Below are positions 1 to 7,424 of a stretch of 21,548 nt of DNA, piece after piece. The stretch's first letter is position 1. Every line of letters starts with the position of its first letter. The stretch is from JANNFX01 sp040080075. GTDB lineage: Bacteria; Pseudomonadota; Alphaproteobacteria; Rhizobiales; Hyphomicrobiaceae. Location: contig JBEBJD010000278.1 in assembly GCA_040080075.1 (NCBI GenBank), forward strand, positions 1 to 21,548. The letters run 5' to 3'. Under the pieces are notes generated by a model. That model did not search any database and was not told the origin of the DNA. It saw nothing but the letters and a program-made list of their open reading frames with translations. Both the position numbers and the translations under genes were made by a program.

Positions 1-199
1 CACATTTGCCGCTGGTAGCAATCCGGCGCTCGCGATAAGTTGGTGCTGGTTGCAACCACTGCTAGACGCCGTTTCCCACCGGGTCTACGTTCTGCAGCTT
101 CAATGGGTTGCAGGCCCCCGCGACAGCTGGGAAATTCGCTAACATATTGATATTTAACGATATAAGTTCGTAGCAGTATGGCCTTGGGGAATAGGTAGA

Positions 200-688
200 A
201 TGCCGTCAACTTCGAACCGCTCGGGTGGGGACTTTCTCGCCAAAAAGAGCGACATCACCAAGCTGCGGCTGCAGTTGCCCAGTCTGAAGGACGTTCTCGT
301 CGTCGACGACGAGACTTTCGACGCTGACCGCTTGCAGGCGACTTTGCGGGTCATGTTTGGTTACGATATTGAGGTGCGGCGCGCTGCAACCATTACCACT
401 GCGGTGGATTGCGTATTAAGCCGGCGGCCCGATCTTGTGTTTCTTGATGATTGCTTGAAGCCGTCCGATACCGCGACGGATACAATCCCATTCTTGAAGC
501 GCGCAGGGTTTGATGGCCCCATTGTCGTCATCAGCGGTCAGGTGACTCGGACCCGGCGCCAGCAATTGCTGGCGATTGGAGCTTCCGAAGTCATCCACAA
601 GGACGACGTGGATAGCGTGCGCCTGGCGGAAGCCATGTTGCGTCTTTACGCAGTGCCCCCGGCCCCAGCATCAAGTGCGACGAAATAG
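200..688 (+). CDS. Single-domain response regulator (receiver protein)
   Basis: This is a 162-residue protein with one CheY-like receiver domain (about residues 30-152) and no output domain. Visible hallmarks are the acidic pair D36-D37 in VLVVDDE, the probable phospho-acceptor D83 in LVFLDD, S112 in VVISG as the switch Ser/Thr, and K134 in VIHKDD. Such proteins take phosphate from a histidine kinase and act through protein contacts. The first 28 residues are a basic, low-complexity extension outside the fold. The ATG follows a purine-rich GGGGAATAGG stretch that can serve as a ribosome binding site. No kinase lies nearby, so it is an orphan here and its pathway is unknown. The receiver assignment is secure; the partner and output are not visible. 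Confidence 0.9.
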   Translation: MPSTSNRSGGDFLAKKSDITKLRLQLPSLKDVLVVDDETFDADRLQATLRVMFGYDIEVRRAATITTAVDCVLSRRPDLVFLDDCLKPSDTATDTIPFLKRAGFDGPIVVISGQVTRTRRQQLLAIGASEVIHKDDVDSVRLAEAMLRLYAVPPAPASSATK

Positions 689-758
689 ACTTATCTTATT
701 GAAATAAAACAATAAAACTAGAATTCCTGACCTAGAGCATCTATCGAGCCGTGTTCGA

Positions 759-800
759 TGCGGCATGGTTCTTGCGGCATGGTTTTTGCGGTTGGTATTG
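759..800 (+). repeat. Short imperfect 14-bp tandem repeat
   Basis: Three consecutive 14-nt units can be read: TGCGGCATGGTTCT, TGCGGCATGGTTTT and a degenerate TGCGGTTGGTATTG. They lie in the gap between the receiver gene and the four-Cys gene, just after an AT-rich stretch (689-727). They create an open frame from an ATG at 765 that reads into the next gene, but I consider that extension spurious because a better start exists at 924. Confidence 0.4.
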
Positions 801-923
801 GCTCTTGCCCCGCTGGATTACGGGGAAGAACTGTGGCGGCTCGCCGCGCTAAGTGGATTTGGCCTTTATTTGGCCCTCTGGGTCGTGCTGCAACGCACAA
901 GAATGTTTGAGGGGAGGCGAAGC

Positions 924-1172
924 ATGTTCGCAAGATCGGTGGCACTGGGTGCCTTTGTATTCGTTGCTGGCTCGGCACTGGCCGCAGACACCTACCAATT
1001 GCCGCCAGAGGTCACACCGGCCCTAAGATCAGCGTGCGAGGGAGACGTCCGCAGGTTGTGCATTGGCGAAGACCCCTCTGTATCCAAGGTTAAGCGCTGC
1101 ATCGCAGCCAAATTCCTGCAGCTTGGCAAGCGCTGCCAAATGCAGATTGCGCTGGCAGGCCTCAGACCCTGA
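924..1172 (+). CDS. Small secreted four-cysteine protein (GLG1-like Cys-rich repeat)
   Basis: The protein has 82 residues. Residues 1-20 or 21 form a signal peptide (MFARSVALGAFVFVAGSALA), so the mature part is periplasmic or exported. It contains four Cys at 38, 46, 59 and 71 in the spacing AC-x7-LC-x12-C-x11-C. That resembles one unit of the cysteine-rich GLG1-type repeat found in many proteobacterial exported proteins, where two disulfides are expected. I chose the ATG at 924 because it follows the strong ribosome binding site GAGGGGAGGCGA and puts the signal peptide at the N terminus. An in-frame ATG at 765 would add 53 residues with no such site. The next gene starts 23 nt downstream, so the two may be cotranscribed. 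Function unknown. Confidence 0.7.
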   Translation: MFARSVALGAFVFVAGSALAADTYQLPPEVTPALRSACEGDVRRLCIGEDPSVSKVKRCIAAKFLQLGKRCQMQIALAGLRP

Positions 1173-1195
1173 GGATTCGGCCCGGAGGATCGACA

Positions 1196-1843
1196 GTGTC
1201 GCAATACCGGCTTCATTGCTTCTGCCAGTCAGGCAACTGTTACAAAATTGCGCTCTATTTGAATTGCGCGGGCCTCGAATGGGAGCCCGTGCTGGTCGAT
1301 TTTTTTGGTGGAGAAACGCGCACACCTGAGTGGCGCGCTACCGTCAACGAGATGGGCGAAGTTCCAGTGCTCGAGGTCGATGGGCTCAAGCTCACTCAAT
1401 CGGGCGCCATTCTGACTTACCTTGCCGGAACGACGGGAAAGTTCGCTCCAGCGTCTGAAGGCCAACGCCAGGATGCCTTGCGATGGATGCTCTACGATAA
1501 CTACCGCTTCACCAACTATTTCGCGACGCGGCGGTTCTTGAAAAGCTTTGCGCCAGACGCGCCCGATCCAGCCGTGCTCACTTTCTTTAAGGGCCGCGCT
1601 GATGCGGCACTCGGCGTTGTCGACACGCACTTGGCAAGTACACCCTTCATGCTGGGAGCTGAACCAACGATCGCAGATTTTTCGCTCATCGGGTACATGT
1701 ACTTTCCGCACGAAGAGACAGACTACGATCTCAGCATCAGCCATCCCAAAATTTTTGCATGGACCGAACGCATGAAGGCGTTGCCGGGATGGAAGCACCC
1801 CTACGACCTGCTGCCTGGCAAGCGTCTGAAGCCCTTGCGGTGA
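1196..1843 (+). CDS. Glutathione S-transferase family protein
   Basis: A 215-residue soluble protein of normal GST length. Residues 1-80 form the thioredoxin-fold domain: CFCQSGNCYK near the N terminus carries the likely activating residue (S12 or a neighbouring Cys), GEVPVL gives the cis-proline P57, and QSGAI at 68-72 is the glutathione gamma-glutamyl site (Gln where Glu/Asp is common). Residues about 90-205 form the helical C-terminal domain, with PTIADFSLIGY as the conserved N-capping motif. It probably conjugates or reduces substrates with glutathione; the substrate cannot be read from sequence. Translation starts at GTG, preceded by GGAGG seven bases upstream. A strong terminator follows at 1867. 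Confidence 0.9.
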   Translation: MSQYRLHCFCQSGNCYKIALYLNCAGLEWEPVLVDFFGGETRTPEWRATVNEMGEVPVLEVDGLKLTQSGAILTYLAGTTGKFAPASEGQRQDALRWMLYDNYRFTNYFATRRFLKSFAPDAPDPAVLTFFKGRADAALGVVDTHLASTPFMLGAEPTIADFSLIGYMYFPHEETDYDLSISHPKIFAWTERMKALPGWKHPYDLLPGKRLKPLR

Positions 1844-1866
1844 TGGCTCTTGGCGACTACCGAAAC

Positions 1867-1900
1867 AAAAACGCCAGCCCTGTAATGGCTGGCGTTTTTT
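1867..1900. terminator. Bidirectional intrinsic terminator
   Basis: A 10-bp stem AACGCCAGCC / GGCTGGCGTT closes a 7-nt loop, with an A-run before and a T-run after. It therefore works on both strands. It sits between the end of the GST gene (+) and the end of the aminotransferase gene (-), which converge on it. Confidence 0.9.
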
Positions 1901-1927
1901 ATACTGAGTTCAAACTTGATCGAGCGC

Positions 1928-3130
1928 TCAAGCGGCCTTGGCGGCAGCGGGCTTGGCTGCCTTGACCAAAGAAGCCATGGCTGCTTCGACGCCGCCCTTT
2001 TTGTGCGGAACACCCGCCAGAGCCAGCGACATCTCAACGCCCGTCAGCGCGCCCATTACGGTCAATTCGTTGGTATCGCCCAAATGGCCGATGCGGAACG
2101 CCTTGCCGGCAAGTTTGTTGAGGCCCGTGCCAAGAGACATGTTGAAGGCGTCGAGAACGAGCTTACGAAAGGCATCGGCGTTGTGGCCTTCGGGCATGAG
2201 CACTGTTGTGACGGCCGGTGAATAGTACTTGGCGTCACGGCAATTAAGCTCAAGACCCCAGGCGCGCACGGCACAGCGCGTGGCTTCTGCCAAGCGCTCG
2301 TGGCGGGCAAATACGTTCTCCAAGCCCTCTTCATTGATCATATCAATCGCTTCGGCGAGGCCGTAAAGCAGGCCCGTCGCTGGCGTATAGGGGAAGAAGC
2401 CGGTTTCGTTGATTGCCAGCATGTCATCCCAGGCGAAGTACGACTTCGACAGCTTTGCTGTCTTGGCGGCAGCCAATGCTTTGGTGCTGACCGCGGTGAA
2501 AGACAGCCCCGGCGGAAGCATCATGCCTTTTTGCGAACCAGCAATGGTGACATCGATACCCCATTCATCGTGGCGCAGGTCTGCTGCGGCCAGGCCCGAA
2601 ATGCTGTCGGCCATCAATAATGCTGGATGACCGGCTGCATCGAGTGCTTTGCGCACTTCGTCGATGCGTGTGCGGCAGCCGGTCGAGGTTTCGTTGTGAA
2701 CGACGCAGACGGCCTTGATCGTTTTTGACTTGTCTTCGCGCAGGCGTGCTTCAATAAGGGCCGCGTCGGCGCCAACGCGCCAGTCGGTTTCGATGACTTC
2801 GGCCTTAAGCCCTAGCCGGTCGGCCATGGCTTTCCACAACACGGCAAACTGCCCGGTCTCAACCATCAGTATATGGTCGCCGGGCGACAGCGTATTGGTC
2901 AAACCGGCTTCCCAGGCACCCGTGCCAGAGGCCGGGAAAATGATCACGGGTTGCGTGGTCTTGAACAGTGCGCGCACACCGCCAATAACGCGCTTGCCCA
3001 GTTTTTGGAATTCCGGACCGCGGTGATCCAGAATTTGGCGCGACATAGCGCTCAAAATGCGCTCGGGAATTGGCGTCGGGCCGGGAATTTGCAGGAAATG
3101 ACGGCCAGGACGGCGCGGTTCGTGCGACAT
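1928..3130 (-). CDS. sgaA: Serine--glyoxylate aminotransferase (class V, PLP)
   Basis: A 400-residue fold-type I, class V aminotransferase. It should transfer the amino group of serine to glyoxylate, giving hydroxypyruvate and glycine, a step of the serine cycle for C1 assimilation and of glyoxylate disposal. Near the N terminus FLQIPGPTPIPERIL is the family opening, PASGTGAWEAG (66-76) is the PLP phosphate loop, MADSISGL (173-180) contains the cofactor-binding Asp, and K201 in GSQKGMMLPPGL is the Schiff-base lysine. The last dozen residues are Ala/Lys-rich. I start it at ATG 3130, with AAGAAGGA just upstream; a TTG two codons earlier is less likely. Alanine--glyoxylate or related transaminase activity is an alternative. 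The Ecm and Ccr genes about 15 kb away fit a glyoxylate role. Confidence 0.88.
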   Translation of the reverse strand: MSHEPRRPGRHFLQIPGPTPIPERILSAMSRQILDHRGPEFQKLGKRVIGGVRALFKTTQPVIIFPASGTGAWEAGLTNTLSPGDHILMVETGQFAVLWKAMADRLGLKAEVIETDWRVGADAALIEARLREDKSKTIKAVCVVHNETSTGCRTRIDEVRKALDAAGHPALLMADSISGLAAADLRHDEWGIDVTIAGSQKGMMLPPGLSFTAVSTKALAAAKTAKLSKSYFAWDDMLAINETGFFPYTPATGLLYGLAEAIDMINEEGLENVFARHERLAEATRCAVRAWGLELNCRDAKYYSPAVTTVLMPEGHNADAFRKLVLDAFNMSLGTGLNKLAGKAFRIGHLGDTNELTVMGALTGVEMSLALAGVPHKKGGVEAAMASLVKAAKPAAAKAA

Positions 3131-3380
3131 GAGCAATCCTTCTTAAATTCAGGCATTGTGGCCTCTGCCAGACCACCATTTGGATGGTCCGCCGGAAGTC
3201 GCAGAAGATGGAAAACGAGCGGCAGCTATAGGGACGAATAGCTAAACCCGTCAAGCTGGTGAACCGTCCCGCCACTGCGTCACGGAAGCCGATTTTGACA
3301 GCGCTTTGCGTGTATGTTCGCCGTATACCTACAACACGACGGGTGCGGCCAGTTCCTTGGCCAGCGAACAGGGCTTTGCG

Positions 3381-4670
3381 ATGACGGAACTCCATCAATT
3401 GTCTGCGGTTGAGGCTGCTGGAGCCATTCGGGGGGGTACATTAACGTCCGAGAGGCTCACACAAGCGTGCTTGCAGAGGATTTCGGCGCGCGATGCGGCG
3501 GTCGAGGCCTGGGCTAGCCTTGATCCCAAGCATGCCCTGTCGCAGGCGCGCGCGGCCGATGCATTGCTGGCCAACGGGGCAAAGCTGGGCCTGCTTCATG
3601 GCGTGCCAGTTGGCGTCAAAGATATTATCGACACACAGGATTGGCCGACAGAAAACGGTACTGCGATTTTTAAGGGCAGGCGGCCAAGCCGTGATGCGGA
3701 AGTTGTGTCGCGACTGAAGGCGGCCGGGGCCATAATACTCGGTAAGACCGTAACGACGGAACTCGCGTTCTTTGGACCGGGCAAGACGCGCAATCCTCAT
3801 AACCCCAGTCACACGCCGGGAGGATCGTCTTCGGGTTCGGCGGCGGCGGTGGCTGACAATCAGGTTCCCTTAGCTCTTGGCACGCAGACGGCGGGTTCGA
3901 TTATCCGGCCGGCATCGTATTGCGGTGTCTTCGGCTTGAAGCCCACGTTTGGAACAATTCCGGCTAAAGGCGTGTTGGTCCAGTCGCCGCCCCTCGACAC
4001 GATTGGCGGTTATGCGCGCTCGGTTCCCGATCTGGCGTTGCTGATCGAGGCGTTGGGTGGCGACGCATTCGCGCAATGCCAACCACCGCTGGGACAGGGC
4101 TGTCGCGGTGCACCTCGTTTTGCATTTATTAAGTCAGTAGCCTGGCCGATGGGTGATGGCGTGATGAAGGATATGATGCTGGGCCTTGCCACCCAATTGG
4201 GCGGAGCAGTTGAAGAAACGGATCTGCCGCAGGAATTCTCGGCCACTGAGGGATTGCAGAGGGCTGTGCAATTCCACGACATTGCGGTCAACTATGGTCC
4301 GCTGATGGATGCCAACCCGGGGCAAATTAGTGCCAAGCTGGAGCAGGTGATTGCGGACGGCCGCACGGTTACAGCATCGGAATATGGGGTGGCGTGCGCA
4401 CGCCGTGACGGCCTTTACAGAGCACTTGCAAGCGTGTTCGGCCGTTTCGACGCCATCCTTACGCCTTCGGCATCGGGTCCGGCTCCTGAGGGATTGGAGT
4501 CTACTGGATCACCAGCATTTAATTTTCTCTGGACCTATCTCGGCTGTCCTGCGGTCAACGTGCCTGTGTTGAGAGCTGGTGAACTGCCTTTGGGCGTGCA
4601 GCTTGTGGGACCGCGCGGAGGTGATGCAGCGTTACTTGACGCCGCGCAATGGTTATGGGAACGGCTCTAG
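3381..4670 (+). CDS. Amidase (amidase-signature family)
   Basis: This 429-residue enzyme has the complete Ser-cisSer-Lys triad of the amidase-signature family: K80 in VGVKDIID, S149 in the GGSSSGS loop, and the nucleophile S173 in TAGSIIRPA, 24 residues after the cis-Ser as in GatA. LHGVPVGVKDI and GVFGLKPTFG are further family landmarks. It hydrolyses a carboxamide; the substrate is unknown. It is not clearly GatA, since no gatB or gatC is nearby and it is shorter than GatA. The ATG at 3381 is chosen over an in-frame TTG at 3306 because the family homology begins there; the ribosome binding site (ACAGGG) is weak. Its TAG stop codon is part of the CTAG end of a hairpin repeat, so the very C terminus may have been set by that element. 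Confidence 0.88.
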   Translation: MTELHQLSAVEAAGAIRGGTLTSERLTQACLQRISARDAAVEAWASLDPKHALSQARAADALLANGAKLGLLHGVPVGVKDIIDTQDWPTENGTAIFKGRRPSRDAEVVSRLKAAGAIILGKTVTTELAFFGPGKTRNPHNPSHTPGGSSSGSAAAVADNQVPLALGTQTAGSIIRPASYCGVFGLKPTFGTIPAKGVLVQSPPLDTIGGYARSVPDLALLIEALGGDAFAQCQPPLGQGCRGAPRFAFIKSVAWPMGDGVMKDMMLGLATQLGGAVEETDLPQEFSATEGLQRAVQFHDIAVNYGPLMDANPGQISAKLEQVIADGRTVTASEYGVACARRDGLYRALASVFGRFDAILTPSASGPAPEGLESTGSPAFNFLWTYLGCPAVNVPVLRAGELPLGVQLVGPRGGDAALLDAAQWLWERL

Positions 4671-4833
4671 TGGCCCTTATGTCGCGCCAAAATCGGAACG
4701 GGTTGGGGCCATGATGCGATTTTGGCGCGACGGGCCACTAGCAATATCATGGGCTTAGTGTGGCGTTCATCGCGCCATAGTTGACACCAGCCTTGCCGCA
4801 CCATTGGTCAACTATGGCGCGACGCCACACTAG
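4667..4833. repeat. Composite paired-hairpin element, copy 1 (units A and B)
   Basis: Unit A (4667-4741) has terminal arms CTAGTGGCCC / GGGCCACTAG (10 bp, perfect), a one-sided bulge TTAT (4677-4680), a perfect 15-bp inner stem GTCGCGCCAAAATCG (4681-4695) with its complement at 4717-4731, and a 21-nt loop. After 13 nt, unit B (4755-4833) repeats the design: arms TTAGTGTGGCG / CGCCACACTAG (one end mismatch), bulge TTCA (4766-4769), a perfect 16-bp inner stem (4770-4785 with 4807-4822) and a 21-nt loop. The inner stems of A and B share only the core TCGCGCCA. There is no U-tract, so this is not an ordinary intrinsic terminator, although it lies between convergent genes. A second composite is at 19228-19393. 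Confidence 0.9.
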
Positions 4834-4840
4834 CGCTGAT

Positions 4841-4931
4841 CGGAAACCGCTACGCTACGCACTTTTCTGGAAGCACTAAGTTTTGCCGTGCTTATCTTCG
4901 GAAAACCGCTTCACACTTTTCCGGAAGTACT
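4841..4931. repeat. Two direct copies of a CGGAAA...TTTTCCGGAA motif
   Basis: Copy 1 (4841-4877) and copy 2 (4899-4931) align as CGGAAA(A)CCGCT...CACTTTTC(T/C)GGAAG(C/T)ACT; copy 1 is four bases longer in the middle. Each copy is itself a weak palindrome (CGGAAAA / TTTTCCG in copy 2). Copy 2 ends exactly at the stop codon of the penicillin-binding protein gene. From memory, similar motifs recur between genes in Hyphomicrobiales genomes; I cannot verify this here. Role unknown. Confidence 0.7.
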
Positions 4932-7424
4932 CTAGCGCAGCGACTTCATAGTGGTGTCACCTGCCGTCTCCACCTTGGACGAGACGGCTGAGGTTGCTGG
5001 CGGTGTGCCAGATGCAAGGGGTGCCACAGGTGCTGGCGGCAGCAGGCGCGGCTGGGGATTGCCCTTAGCGTGCGCTGCTAGGTCGGAGAGCAGGACCTCG
5101 GCCAGTGGCGCCGCTACTTGGGCGGCATGAAGGCTGGTCGCCCAGGGTTTGGCCCCCGATCCAGTACCTACGAGCACCACATACGAATAGGCAGCTCCGT
5201 TCTGGAATTGCAGGCCACCTGTGATCCAGTTGTCGACCGTGGCGTTGGGATCGGCTGTCACTTGTGTACCTGTCTTGGCAAAGTGCAATCTCAGGCCAGC
5301 CCGTCGGCTCGCGCACCAACCAGATAGGCTTTTCAAGGTGCCGGCCGGCGCACCGTTGAGGGAATAACACAACGGCGCCTCCAGCAGCGTCTTAACGAAC
5401 GGTGCGGCTCCGCGGTTGACGATGGCATTGGGGACAATGTCTGTGGTCGCCGGGCCGGCTGTCATATCAGCCGTTTCGTCGATATGGTCATATGCTTTGA
5501 CGAGCGAAGGCAGCTTGACGGGTTTGCCACCTTGACGGATGAGCGAAGCCAGAACCACGCTTGACATTTGATGCACGCGCCGCGGCGAGCCCGCGATCTG
5601 ACCCAATACCACCGCTGTCGAGGCAGGCACTTGTTCTCCCTCGGCGCTCGCTGGCGGCATCGCAAAACCAAGTTGATCGATGATGTGCTGCACGCGAGCC
5701 TGACCAACCAGCGCGACCCGGTTGATGAGCGGATTGTTGAGGGAGCAGGCAAAAGCCACGATGGCCTTGCGTCCGTGCCGTTCTGATCCGCCTTTGGCGC
5801 ACGAATCGAGGCCCGTAGCGGGTGCCTGGGTATCGAGATAGAGGCTCGCAGCGTTATCCTTGCCTTCGTTGGCGAGTGCTATGGCGGCAATGATTTTTCC
5901 TGTCGAGGCAATCATACGGCTCTCGCGTGCCGGGTCATAAAACCCGCTTGAGGTGCTGCGCGCGGGAATAGATCCGAAATAGGTCGCAGTCTCACCGGCC
6001 TCGAAATAGCGAACGATCTCTCCGCGCGCGTTGGCTGCGACCACAATCACATCAGGCATTTTCGCTTCGGCGGTGACTTTGGCAGGGTCGAGAGTGAAGT
6101 CTGATGAGATTTTGTCGCGGTTGGCCGTGCCAATGGCAGCCAGCGCGGTCTTGATCCTCTCGCCAAAGGCAAGGTTGTCGCCCAAGTCCAGTGTGGTGGT
6201 GACACCGCGAACATATTGACGCCAGTCGAAGCCGTAGTCTTGCTTCATCTCCTCGCGCAATCCAAATCGGGCCGCGGGCATCAGCGCATTGGCACGGATC
6301 ACAGGGTTGGCCTGAGCGCGCTTGGCCAGAGATGGAGCATACTTGTCGAGGGCGGCTTGAAGTGCCGGTTTCACGTGCGGATCTGGCGGGCCGCCGGCGA
6401 GAGCAACGAGTTCAAACAGGACTTTGGCTTTCTCAGTCTCGTCAGTTATGAGTTTTTCAGCGCAGGTGCGGGCGCGCACCTCGGTGATGTAGCGCCAGCG
6501 GTCAAGCCGGACCTCGTTGAGCTTGTCGTTGCCCTCAAGAAGGATGATCGGCTTGTTGACGGCGGACGCCAAAACGAACTGTTCGGCGGTTGTCAGATCC
6601 TTGGCTTCTTTGCCGAAAATAATCCGGCTCGTGACTTCGATGCCATGCAGGGGTGAGCCACCGGTGCGCTGGGCTAGCCAAAGATGATTTGCGGCCCAGT
6701 GTTTTAGAGCGGTACTGTCGCCGCCTTTCGTCAATTCATAGTAGACGACGGGAGCTAGCCACCACTCGGCCAGTTTGCGCTTCAATTTTGTCATGCCGCC
6801 TTCGCGCACATCCGGCGGCGTATTATAGATCACGCGCACAAACTGCATAGGCAAGGTTGAGCCGCCCACACCAAGGCTCGGCCGCTTCAGCGCTACTGAA
6901 CGTTTGATCGTGCTGTAGGGAATTTTCAGAACGCCAAGAAGATCAATGCCAAATGGATTGAGCGGGCCGCCAATGTAGCGATCTTCGTGGTAGCTCAAGC
7001 ACTGCCAATAATTCTCTGGAACATCGCGAACAGGGATCGATTTGTGGTCCGGGTTGGCCGTGTAGTCGCCCAATTCGATTGACTTGCCGGTGTAGTTGAC
7101 GTCGCGGCGGCTATCGAGGCGAGGATCGAAGGTGCCAGCGAAATTGCCCTTGCTGTCGTAAATGGCCGTCGCTACCCAGCGTTCTGCGTCGTAGCGCAGC
7201 TTGTCGCCCATATAAACATGGCCGATGTAGCCGCGCACGGGCGCTACAACATAGACGAGGATCACAGCAAACAGCACATAGGCGATGCCCGCTACAAGGA
7301 CATGACGCAAGGGTCCAAGACGTGGATTGAATGCGATCCAGTCGGACAGCAGCGCGATGACGCGCAATGGCACAGTGGCCATCAACTCAATGATACGCGA
7401 CAGCAAACGGAAAAGGGGCAGCAT
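4932..7424 (-). CDS. Class A penicillin-binding protein (divergent transglycosylase/transpeptidase)
   Basis: An 830-residue inner-membrane protein for peptidoglycan polymerisation and crosslinking in the periplasm. A hydrophobic N terminus precedes a clear membrane helix at about 42-63. The GT51 region (about 130-300) carries HEDRY with catalytic Glu E147, then FGID, GGSTLPMQ (188-194), and KLKRKLAEWW. The transpeptidase region has all three motifs: S507-T-G-K510, S561-L-N563 and K717-T-G719. The transglycosylase motifs are unusual: the normal EDxxFxxHxG reads EDRYIGGPLNPFG, with an insertion and no His, and GGSTITQQ reads GGSTLPMQ. The C-terminal 50 residues are Pro/Ala/Ser-rich. The ATG at 7424 has a weak ribosome binding site and an in-frame stop seven codons upstream; Met15 is the alternative start. 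It appears to be monocistronic. Confidence 0.85.
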   Translation of the reverse strand: MLPLFRLLSRIIELMATVPLRVIALLSDWIAFNPRLGPLRHVLVAGIAYVLFAVILVYVVAPVRGYIGHVYMGDKLRYDAERWVATAIYDSKGNFAGTFDPRLDSRRDVNYTGKSIELGDYTANPDHKSIPVRDVPENYWQCLSYHEDRYIGGPLNPFGIDLLGVLKIPYSTIKRSVALKRPSLGVGGSTLPMQFVRVIYNTPPDVREGGMTKLKRKLAEWWLAPVVYYELTKGGDSTALKHWAANHLWLAQRTGGSPLHGIEVTSRIIFGKEAKDLTTAEQFVLASAVNKPIILLEGNDKLNEVRLDRWRYITEVRARTCAEKLITDETEKAKVLFELVALAGGPPDPHVKPALQAALDKYAPSLAKRAQANPVIRANALMPAARFGLREEMKQDYGFDWRQYVRGVTTTLDLGDNLAFGERIKTALAAIGTANRDKISSDFTLDPAKVTAEAKMPDVIVVAANARGEIVRYFEAGETATYFGSIPARSTSSGFYDPARESRMIASTGKIIAAIALANEGKDNAASLYLDTQAPATGLDSCAKGGSERHGRKAIVAFACSLNNPLINRVALVGQARVQHIIDQLGFAMPPASAEGEQVPASTAVVLGQIAGSPRRVHQMSSVVLASLIRQGGKPVKLPSLVKAYDHIDETADMTAGPATTDIVPNAIVNRGAAPFVKTLLEAPLCYSLNGAPAGTLKSLSGWCASRRAGLRLHFAKTGTQVTADPNATVDNWITGGLQFQNGAAYSYVVLVGTGSGAKPWATSLHAAQVAAPLAEVLLSDLAAHAKGNPQPRLLPPAPVAPLASGTPPATSAVSSKVETAGDTTMKSLR

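Noticed and set aside
765..923. N-terminal extension of the four-Cys gene with a hydrophobic stretch
   Set aside because: It arises partly from a 14-bp tandem repeat, has no ribosome binding site at 765, and would bury the signal peptide that begins at 924.
3295..3330. TTGACA box upstream of the amidase as a sigma-70 promoter
   Set aside because: The candidate -10 sequences lie at spacings of about 12 or 23, outside the usual 16-18, so I did not call it.
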